DNA of 64,000 nt from Membranipora membranacea (Eukaryota; Bryozoa; Gymnolaemata; Cheilostomatida; Membraniporidae), in NCBI GenBank assembly GCA_914767715.1, contig OU612071.1, positions 16,798,948 through 16,862,947 on the forward strand, in the 5' to 3' direction. This document shows, in pieces, positions 31,265-43,200 of this stretch (positions are counted from its first letter, which is position 1; each line of letters begins with the position of its first letter). Below the pieces are notes generated by a model, which made no database searches, had not been told where the DNA came from, and saw nothing but the letters and a program-made list of their open reading frames with translations. The position numbers were made by a program, and so were the translations under genes.

Positions 31265-34200
31265 GGTCGCTGGTAATGCTGCTTACATACTCGGTACGCT
31301 AGCTGAGTCTGAGAGCGGACGACGTCGTGTTATATCACTGACTGAGAGCCGACATGATGAGAGAATGAGAATACTACCACACTTAGTCTATCTACTCAGC
31401 TCTACTGACTCTGAGAGTGTGATGAACGCTGCGGGCACTATCGGTACCCTCGCTGAGTCTGACGAGGTTTGTTTCTCTCACTGACATCGAGGTTACGCTA
31501 TCAACATATATCTCTGATCTATAGAGTCAATTTAGTAGCAGTACCTAATATGTACCCACCCCTAAATATTAAAATTGAACACGGGTCATCACACCACATT
31601 TCTTGTGATGGTACTACTACTAAGTGGATTAATCCACTCTCTATCAATCAGAGATATACCTGCAATAGTATATCACGTGATCAGTGTGTTTGTTTGTTAA
31701 ATTTTAAGACCCTCTCTCCAGAGATGTTCACATAAAATAAAAAAACTACTGGGTGCATAAAATTGCTAAAAAGAGTACCCCTTGAGTGAGGTAAAAGCAA
31801 AAAATAAATAAATGAATATATAAAAACTAATACTGACTGACTTTATGTAACTTGTGTTACACAGCATCGCTTTGCCTCTTTTGTACACAGATAGTCGGCA
31901 ACAAAGTCTCAATGGTATTATGGATTCCTAGTTTTGAAATTTGTGTCAGCAGCAGGCAGCCTCTTTCGAAATGGACTCAAGTATTTTCAGGAGATTGATG
32001 CTTGACCAACTGCCAGTGCCAGACAGAATACCTGAATAAATTTTCTGACAAGGGCCATATATCTTAAAAGTTCCAACTTCATATGTGTTGCCGGTGCCCC
32101 GACAAAATGTACACACTAGACATAATCTGCATGCATTGTAACACCTTCAATATACCTGGTTGCGGCCATTTACCTATAAGGGTGCTTTGAGTTAACAATA
32201 TTTTGTATTTTTCAGGGTAGAGACTGGTTACTACGGGAATCTTGTACACAACTAATGGTGGAAAAGGTCACGTCTTTACTGACCAATGAGAATGCCTGGA
32301 CAGCCTCAAATGCAGCCTTAGTTCTTGCCAGACTCACCATATCAGAGCGGGGGTGTGAGCTACTTCTGGATAATCATTTTAATAAGATCATTCTCTCTCA
32401 GCTTATATGCTCCCTTGGAACAGATGAAGCAGGTTTGTTCATACTTTCATATGATAGGCCTTGATCTAAAAGTGTTAGATCCTAAATTGATGTCAAAAGT
32501 GTATTTTCTCATCCACTCAAACATTGATTATACCTTCAGGGTGATACTTATGTCAAAGAAAGGGGTGCTCAGGCAGTGTCAGCATGTTGTCCGTACATCT
32601 TGCGGGCAATCTTCAGCTCTCCACAACAATTCTGATAGCAAAGACATTGTCCCCTCCGTCAAGATTAGCAGTTATAGGGCCATCTCCGTACTGAGATGAT
32701 AGAGCCTAGCAACCTAGCAACTCAAAGGTCATTTCATCGTGCTAGATTGTACCAAAGAGCTGAAAGTCAGGGGTCGAAATTTGAAATATTTATTTTGGAT
32801 CTAGGACAGTAAAGTCGTTTTGCTTTTTTTCACAATAGATGTTTGTAAGTTAATTGTGGTTATGGGATAATTGTCTACTATTTTCTCAGTTAAAGCTTCA
32901 TTCTTGTTGTGTCAGCCGATTCGAAACTGCCGAACATTATCACTGCGCCCCCAAATAAAGAGGGGCTTAGTGATAAGGCTCCCAACTACTAGCTTATATA
33001 TATTGTCACAACCCCTAGCTATCTCATATTCTTTAAATGCCTAAATCCTCAACTATGTTGTGGCTATAAGCTTATATGATCCCTTTCCCTGCCGTAAAAA
33101 GAAAACATACCCCCAAGTTTCAATACACACAAATATCTGCTTTTCACAAACCATTATCTATCCAAAGCATTGTGGCTTATCCAATGTACATGGTATCTAG
33201 ATTAGTAGTACTTACACATAGTTGTCTCTCTTAATCGGTTTTGTGCTCCATTTGGAGGCTTTTATTTTATTCCACCTACACTGGTCCACCCTTATCTATT
33301 TTGATGTTTACACTTAGCGTTGCACTCTCTGTCGGAATCATAGACGTAATGATAGTATCAAGGTTAGATTCAGGGACATAGTGTCTTCCAGTAATGATTT
33401 TTGTGGCCACTCAGTGAGGTCCACTCTGAGTCGTTTGCAAAGGAGGTCATATTATCATAGTTGATTTCAAAAAAATTCAGTCCGCTTATTTTTACCCAAC
33501 GTATCGATCACCTTTCAAGCTTCATTTGGTTACTTTTGCCCATCGTCTCATCTTATTATCCATGTAACAGGTAGAGGGATGAATGCAGCCTTCGCTATCG
33601 GTTGACTTTGTGACATAACAAAAGGAAGAACCATGCTACTAACTCTGCCCGAAGCTAATAAGATGGTCACTCATCTTGGTATGTATTACTTTAATTTCGA
33701 ATCCAATCATATTTATTGTTCAATTTAATTTAAACACTCTAACCTAACAAATCCCTCCTCGCTTATCAACTTGATTGCCACGTGCTCATTTTCAAATTTC
33801 TTGAAGTTCTCAAGCCATGGAACCACTGGCTGAGGCTATCATGTACCATATTAACAACGTTCCACAATATCCAGGAGTATCAGGCCAAACTAATAAGTTA
33901 TACTACTCCCTCACCCCAGCCTGGGAATTCCAGATAATTGCATTGTGGGATATGTTCGATTATTATAATCACTTTTCTTCTTTCTATATCGCACTAGTTA
34001 AACCTGCACTCTCTTCTCCTATGAAATACATGGTCTATACATATTTATATTTTCACAGCTAACATGTTATGTTCCGACGATAGCGGGTCCAGTAAGAACG
34101 CCTGCTTCGCTATCAGCTGTCTGGCTGCCAGCCCTGAGGGACATGAGAAGTTACTGAGTAACTCGATGTGTGACAGGGTGATGAACACTCTGGCTACGCT

Positions 34201-37200
34201 CCTGTCTGCTGAGGACTTTGAGACTGGCTGGTTTGCTGCAATGTGAGTTATTTTAGTATCATCTTACTGATCCAGGCAAAGCTGCTGTAGTCATAGGCTT
34301 CCACTGTACCTTTTTATCTACATAGGTAGGCAGGATAAGGGCCAGCATGTCTTTACAAGCCAACAAAGCTTTTCAAGACAGACAAGATATGGGCCAGCTC
34401 AGAAATGATCATTCATATGAGAAAGTACCACTGCACTCCCATTGTTATGGAAATTAAAACTGCTGCGAATTCAATCATGGTTGAACTAATGTAAGGTAGC
34501 ACAAACTTTCGCCATAAAAGGTGGAAGTTAGGTGGAGTAGATGTTAGCGAGCCTTAAATTTCTCATGTGCTAACTGTGGCTAACTTTTTCTCTTGTGAAT
34601 ACTTAACTCCTTTAGGTTTATAGTGTTTCATGTTAGTAAGAACCTAGTTTGATCTTCACAATGGAGCATCTAAACAGCAACCCTTATGCGCGACTTAAAC
34701 ATGGAACTCCAAGAAATAATCAGGTTAGGGCAATGTGTTCACTATTACCATCTAACTGATTTCAATGGGAATGGGATACTTGTCAACCCTCCCTAGTCGA
34801 TGTATACTGAGTTGGTAGTCGGGATGATTGGATTTAGTTTTGCCTTTTATAAGGTACAAAAGATAATCAAGATGAGACATAGTATCATGTTATTTATTCA
34901 TTCATTCATCTCTCATTGTTTGTAGGACATTGAGGACATTTTCTAGTCGACCTAAAGGTTGTATAAAGCTAAGAGAATTATCACGTATAGTACCATCACT
35001 ACAGGCAGCTGTGACATTGTGTCCTGATAATGATGACATGATCAGAGAGGTGAGGTTTTTTTGTGCAAAGATAGACTTATAAATGTGCAATAACAGTAAA
35101 AGATCCCCAATCGCCACTATGAAATGAAGAGTACAGTAATTTTGCGTTATTACTTTTGCCTCCCCCCCCCCCCCCCGACACCTGTACTCAGGAGAAGATA
35201 ACACTTTGCATGTTAAGGAGAGTTAGGGGTGATTTCAATGCAGCCTTTCTAGCTAACAAAGCAGCTGCCATTGCAGTCTAAGTTGTTTTGGCCTTCTATA
35301 ATCGGCCAGTTCGTAATTGCTGGAATACCACTACCGGATAACTGAGCAGAGTTTGAGCCCAGTTGACATTTTCAGTTAGTTTAGTTTCCAGAACAACACC
35401 CTCTTTCAATAAGAGCAAGAGATGCTTTACGAAATCAAAGTATCACTATCACATCGCACAAAATTATCACTCACTTGGTCTTTCAATTAGACAAAATCGC
35501 TCCCAAATCGCTCACTCAGAATGTTTATAGTTTCTTCGAAGAATGAGCGATTTCGCAAATATGGCAGGTACCACTCACTTATTGAGTGAGGGATCAGTTT
35601 TAAAATTTTGGCTGTTTTCAATTGAAAGACCCCCCAGATTGAATTAAGAGAAATTTGGTGTGGCTCTTCGGACACGGCACCGCTATTTCTGTGTAATGCG
35701 TAACTTATTTTTGTAAGTCATTTTAGGCCAAGGATACTGAATTTAGATTTAGACAACATGGATAGTTGACCTATATTACCCACCGATATCATTGAATTAT
35801 TTGTTTACCCATTTACTATGCAATCCAAACCACTTGACAGTGTGTGTAGTGTTTACTATATTGATTCGTATGTTGACCGCTCACACTTTGAGAGTATTTG
35901 AGAAACCCTTGAAAACAGTTTGAGTGTTTGGACTATAATGTTAACTTTACTGGTGTTTATTTTTATCTGAATAAGTATTATTCAATTACTACGTCAAGGT
36001 CAGTTTGGAAGGCGTGTGCTGTTCATTTGAACAAGGTCATGTCTGTTAGATATGTATTGTGTGTTGGGTCCAAGACCTGAAATAAGAACTCAAGCGAGTT
36101 CATTTTTTCAAATTATTGAGGGAGTTATCCTACTTTAATCAATGAGAGGATAACCATACAGTGAGCTTAACTGTCACAAGTGCAGGAAGGGTGGGGTGAG
36201 GACCCACCCTCACTGCAGGGTGGTATTAATCTCCATGGATCACTATGTGGAACCATTCAAGATTTCCAGGATACTGCAGTTGCCCTGATTCAGATGATAA
36301 CACCATATGCTTACTATTGCAGGTAGAAGAGACACTATTAATACTGAAGCTACTAGAGAGACCAGATCCACCTGCTGCGTCTGTTCTCGGGCCGAGAGAA
36401 GTACATGTTAGCTGGAGTAAAGTAGAGACTAAGAGTGGACTACCCGTCACTTATAGATTACTAGATGGTAAGTTAGATCTAAACATTGTAGAACATTTAT
36501 TATGAAAATAACGACACATAATGACCTTGAATGCTCACCCAGCGATTGTTGTAACTAGTATAAATAAAACCAGTAATTGGAGATGATCAAATAATTCCAA
36601 TGACAACCTCTTGTTTAGAGGGAACCAAACATAGTTGCTGAGTATTTGTTATGCTGCCACCTTCCACTGCACACCCTAGAAGTGTCAAGGACTGGTATAA
36701 CGTGACCAGTACTGAGGGGGGGGGGGTCCCTGTGGCCCCTACAAGTCTAGCTCATTGTAATGTCAGAGTTGTAGATCTTCTCTCTAGTGTCACCAACAAG
36801 TTTGCAATTTGATTAGTTATAATTCTTGCAGCTCTTTACCTAACTCAAAGTAGTCTGTTACAGTTGATGCCTTATAGTAAGCTGTGCCAGTACAGAGGGG
36901 GGTCCCTGTGGCCCCTACAAGTCTAGCTCATTGTTAATGAATCCAACTAATTTGTTGGGGACTTATTTCAGTCCCTATGGTATTCGTTAGTCTGTTGCAT
37001 CTGGTCGTGAAGTTGGGAAGATTTAGGATATTTATTTTCTGTCAGAGTTTTGTTACTATCCATCTCTATCCTGTAATGTCAGAGTTGTAGATCTTCTCTG
37101 TAGTGTCACCTTCTGTTGTCTCTGGCTACTGCAAACAAGTTAGAAATTTGATTAGTTATAATTCTTGCAGTTCTTTACCTAACTCAAGCTACAATAATTG

Positions 37201-40200
37201 CTGTTGCTTTATAATAAGCTGTGCCAGTTCAAGCATTCTGCTAGGTACCTACATAAAAAGTGTTACAGAAATTATGTGATTTTGTGATACATCAAGTTTT
37301 GGCCTCATATGTGGATATAATTAGAAAGGAGCTATTGTACTGGCAAGTGGAACTTCAGCAGGGGGGTGGGGGGCAATACTCATCACAACCGCAAATCAGG
37401 ATCATCAGATAGTCACTTATAGGCCTTGTCATTGTTGTTGAGGGAGAAGGGGTGGAAACACCTCAATGCATTGATTTAACATTAATCATTTGTTGATTCC
37501 ATCCACAGCCAGCCCTTAAAAGCCTTCGGGATGGCGATCGCGGCCGATCGCCATCTCGAAGGCTTTTAAGGGCTGGCTGTGATTCCATCTAGGCATTCGA
37601 ATTTTGACCAGTTTTCACTACCAGTGTCGAGGGAGACTGTTGTGCGGCTAGTAGTTATTAAGTACTAGAAAGTCGTAAATAGTCACATTTGGTTTCAGAG
37701 AGGTAAAACAGTGATTCATTTTGGATTTAAGGCTGAGATTGTAAGGTGTTGATACACTCTACGCATATTGATAGTAGTTATTCAGTACTAGATGATAAAA
37801 TAGAGTAGAGAGAGAGGGGATAACTTACCGACAGAATCTATGATCTGGTAGCCATGATAAGCGAGGAATGATAGAACTACTATAAGTATAACCTGTAGCC
37901 ACTCAGGAGCTGTAACTAATATAGACAGCGCTACTCTGTAATAAAGTAACAAAGTACTAAGTAATAATAATACAGTCAAGTTAGCAGTGGAACAGTCTTT
38001 ACCACAGGCTCTGATGGTAGCACTCTTTGGTTCCATTGTTGTTGCGAGTGTAGGGGATAAAAATTTGTCCACACATTTATCCCCAAGATAATAAAAGCTA
38101 TATGATCATTTTCCACCTAGGCAGTCCTTGCGTGCACTTTGCCTTTTGATGTTGACATGCTAGCCTGCTATTAGCCAGTCTGCACCAAAAGCTGTGATAA
38201 ATTCAGAAAATTTGTCTCAACATCAACTGCCATAAACTTTGGCCAACTCTTCCGCATCCCTAGAGATCATTGTCTATCGCTGAGATCAGCATCATGCCTG
38301 CCTCGGCTCTCTAATAGAGACCGTATTATTATATTTCACCTACCTGCATAAACAGATATATATAACGATGATCGCTATAATGATGGCTATGTCTCTGAAT
38401 AGTGTCAAGATATCTTCTAAATCCCTTGCCTGCAGAATAAAATAAAGCGGTGTAAGTTTAGTGTGTGATGGCCTAGCTCATTGAGTGATAACTAGGTATA
38501 TAATTATTAGGGTTATCACACAGGCCGTATGTGTGGTACATTAAATTGAGCGATTCAGGCTGATGCTTAGTTGGGCCTGTGTAACATCTAAACACTAAGT
38601 TGCCGACTCATCTAGTGAAATGAATTACTGACTCTCTAACGATACATAGTCTCACAGATATGCCCACATATAACAAACTGCAAACTCTAAATCTGCTGCG
38701 GCAAGGAGTTTAACATCTCAAACTCTTTGGTTGCACACTACATCAATCACTTACTGTGTCGCTCGGAGCTGGAGCTGCATTGACTGACGTAGTGAAGCAT
38801 GTCAGTAATCCTATTAGTAGTGCTAAGTTAGCAGTGGATTACTGACATGCTTCACTACGTAACAACAATGGAACCAAAGATTGTTACCATCAGAGCCTGT
38901 GGTAAAGACTGCTAGTTCTCATAATATATCTGCAGCTGAGGTTCGTTATCCTGCTTCCTGTCATCGTGACATCGGACACAGTCTGGTGTTATGTTTCTTC
39001 CTTCTGATTTGATGAGGTAGATCACTGGATTGTTCTCGTCCTCGTATACTCAATTGATAACTTTGTATGCGGTGCTGGCTTTATTACTGAAGAAATACTA
39101 GTCTCAATTTTGCAACTTTATTGATGTTTGAATCGCTGAGTTATCTTTTCCCTAGCTCATAGCAGCAATACTGTTACCAAAGATTAGCAGCACCTTGTCT
39201 CACAGCCTGTGAAGTAAGATGTTAGTTCTTAGAAGTGTGAAAGTCTATCTTGTTGTATCAGTCTTCCTGATTACAACCTTGGCCTGTTACTGTTGAGATG
39301 CATGCAAATCCTGTATACTGACAGTTGTATTGATGAGCACCTGTTGGCTAATGCCACTTCTATATCATGTACCTACTATCAAATTGAGGAGCTTAAATAG
39401 GTTTGTATTTAACGCCACTAAGTTTATCAGATTTATAGATCTATTTTTGTCTCATTGGCTCATGCTGTGTTTACTATTTCATACTTGATTGCACTGATAA
39501 CCACAATTTGAATAGGCAAGCAAACAAAGGAACTATCATAAATATGAACTCTGTAGTCTGAACATTGTAGATGGGAGGAGCACTGTACCTTTTGATTGAT
39601 GTTACAGCATAACTCATTCCTAGCACAAAATCTAAACACAATCTGTCAAAGTTTGTACCAAATGGTTTTGATGTTATCACAGAGTAAGGATAAGCAGAGG
39701 GGACACTTCAATGATCGTTATAGTGCCTGCGGTTTTTGATTCACTGGGGGAAAATTGTGCACAGCTGGATGCCAAAAACTCATTATCTCTATATATTATA
39801 ATGGCATTTTTCTTGCAGACATCCCTACCTTTGATGGGCCATAATTCATTCTGTATTTATCCCAAAAATTGATTTCCAACTTTGCCTGAATGTCCAAGCT
39901 TCAAGCTATACACCATATTATTGTCATTTTTTGCTAGGATTCATAGGCTAAGAGTAATCCAATATTTGAAGAAACTGATCATGGAGTGAAATATATGGCC
40001 GAATGATGTCATAACACAGGTCAAATATGTCACGTCTCACCCTGACAATCAGTTTGTGCAAATTAATTGCTCATTATAGGACAATTCTGAGATAGCATTG
40101 TCAGCAGGTTAGCTTTGAGCTATACAGAGTTAGATGAGCACACATTCCCCTGAGTGGCAGCAGTAAGTAGTAATTTTGTATAGCCAATGTGGAACTTACA

Positions 40201-43200
40201 CTTACACCATCAGCTTACTATAACCATTGAATTTTTTTTCTTCAGATAACAGTCACATAGAACACACCACGGAGCTATCATGTATTATATCAGGACTAAA
40301 AGAGCAGACATCATACAATGTACAAGTATGCGCTACTTCAGTAAATGGACGAGGACCTAAGGCTAAACTAGAATGTATTACAGCTAACCTAGGTGAGCAT
40401 TAATACAAAGAGTGGTTTTTTTAGAAGAATGGTCACACTGATAGCGTGACTATTGCATGATATCTCTGATTAATACAGCATGAATTAATTCGCATAGCTT
40501 GAGTACCAACAGAGGGAAATAAGTGTGGCGATACGACGCTAATTTTTATAGAATTTGGGGCTGGTATACGGAAGGTACTCGGACTAAATTGACTCAAACG
40601 ATGAGAGATACACATCCTGATCTGATAGTGTATTTCGATGTCAGTGTTGGTCAAATCTGCAAAACTGTGGAGACTATGCTAGATGTTAATACATCACAGT
40701 GCCATTAATACATATGTGGTCACCTGGATAAGGTGTAATGCATATAGCTGTTCCACACTGACGTCGAGATTACACTATCGGGATGTTTATCTCTGATCAT
40801 TAGAGTCATTTTAGTCTGAGTACCTCCAGTGTGACCGCCCCTAATTTAAGTAATTCACCTCAGGTTGTCACCCAACTTATTCCTTCTGTTGGTACTCAAG
40901 CTACATGGGTTATTTCATGCTATATCGATAGGAGATATACATGCCATAGTACATCATATGATCAGTGTGGCTGTCCATAAATTTTGATATGTGTTGCCTA
41001 CTCAGTTATCACGTTCAATTATTGGTCACTGGGGCTGGAAACCCCTAACATATTCTGGAAAATCTATCGCCAAAACACAAATACATTATATATTATATGA
41101 ATGTCTAATTTTTAACCATCTATCCCTGCAATAAGGATAGTATTAGACTCAGAACTAAAAAGAGTACGGGTTGAGTTGTAGCATAAAAACTGTTTGTGAT
41201 TTTCTAGAATCTGCCTTTTATCAGCTTCAATCCACAGTTGTCATTTTAATTACTTACAGGTGACCATTGTCCGAGTAAGCCTTCGTTATCAACTCTTGGT
41301 AGGACGGGGATTAATGTATCGTGGAATCCTCCTCAAGTACCACTCGGCAGGTGAGAGAACATAGAAACGGGATAAAACTATACACAGAACTGATTTTAGC
41401 ACTCTTGCTAAAAAATGCCGAATTAAATGCTGTTTTAAAATCTTCATCATGTAAAGTTTTAAATTTTAGGGAAATTTGGGAACTTACGTTCCTGATAGGT
41501 TCTCTTTAACGATCATGGAATTTTTTGACATGCTTAACCACCTCCAATCCATCATGGACACTCACCATGATCCCACTGTAAATATTGACCCTGAACTGAA
41601 ATTTTGCTTCCTTGTATGTATGTATGTATGTATATTGTATTATCAATACTTGATAAAATTCATTGTTGTTTTGCTCTGTGATGCCAAAAAAATATAGAGA
41701 AAGCTGAAGTTTCAATATGAAAACTGAATATGTTTGACCCAATCTGAAAACTGTAATGTTTTCCTCCCTGATGAAGCCGGGAGTTTGATGTGATTGGGCT
41801 CAACTCCCTGGTTAGACATTGGATTCTTTATGAATTATTGCTCCTTTATTTTAGCTTTGTCGGCCTTGACGGTGTATACTTCACCTTATACATTCAACGC
41901 AATACTCTTCATTTAACTTGTCAAACTGTAATAAAGAAACATTTGTGCTAGTTGCTGCATAATGGAATTGTCCTCTCTCTGAACTAAATTTTTTTTAGAG
42001 GACAACTCCAAGTTACCATGTAATTTTTTTAACACTTTTTCAGGATAACACGATATGATGTGATGAGGAATGGAAAAGTGATATACTCTGGTAAAGAGCT
42101 TCACTGTACATCTCAGCATCTTACCCTTAATACAGAGTATACTTTTGTGGTAAGTTACAACTTCATTAGACTCAGTTAATTTGTTGGATTGACTTTCTGA
42201 ACTTTGCAGTATTCATGATTAGGCATTGTGTTGGCCCTGATCTGCTTGGTTGATGTGTTGGAAGGGGCCACCGTCAGATCACTGAAAGGACCTATTGAGA
42301 TATAGTGAAAGTAAGACTGAATTACTTTCACATTCACTATATATCAATAGGTACTTTCAGGAAAGTACCATCTGACTTAACTTTGACTCTCACCCTGCCA
42401 GCTACCTGCCAATCAGAACTATTATCACAGGAAAATCACACCCCGCCAGGGCCGACACAATCTCACAGTGTACAATAACCCGACCTTACTGCTGACTTTT
42501 TGTATGTAAATGTGAATGAAATACTTGCCCTATAATATTGCTTGTCCCAGTGTCACATAAAATACACTTTGTACTTTGTTTTTATACATTGTTTTGTTGT
42601 TGATGCAGGTTATGGTGATTACTAATGAAGGACCACAGAGAAGTAAACCTTCTACTAAGAGAACAGCTAAAGATGAGTGTAGGTTTCCTATCAAATTACT
42701 ATCTAATTTATTACAAACTTTATGTGGTTAATGAGGTTGAGAGGCCCCTTACTATAGCATGACCATACTCTGATTGTTTCATGGCTTGGGGTTTGAGCTC
42801 ATATTGTTGTCATAGATAGCACTAACCACCTTGAGCGTTCACACAGAAATCATCAGCCTGAGATAATGCTTGTACCAAATTATGATATTTTTCCCTAGCT
42901 GTACGCCCTAGCTGTAAGCCCTAGCTGTAAGCCCTAGCTGTAAGCCCTAGCTGTAAGCCCTAGCTGTAAGCCCTAGCTGTACGCCCTAGCTGTACGCCCT
43001 AGCTGTAAGCCCTAGCTGTAAGCCCTAGCTGTAAGCCCTAGCTGTAAGCCCTAGCTGTAAGCCCTAGCTGTAAGCCCTAGCTGTAAGCCCTAGCTGTAAG
43101 CCCTAGCTGTAAGCCCTAGCTGTACGCCCTAGCTGTAAGCCCTAGCTGTAAGCCCTAGCTGTAAGCCCTAGCTGTAAGCCCTAGCTGTAAGCCCTAGCTG

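Noticed and set aside
33817-34062. ATG-started frame (M-E-P-L-A-E-A) as an alternative first exon
   Set aside because: It has no donor in frame and runs through the polypyrimidine tract and acceptor of the next armadillo exon.
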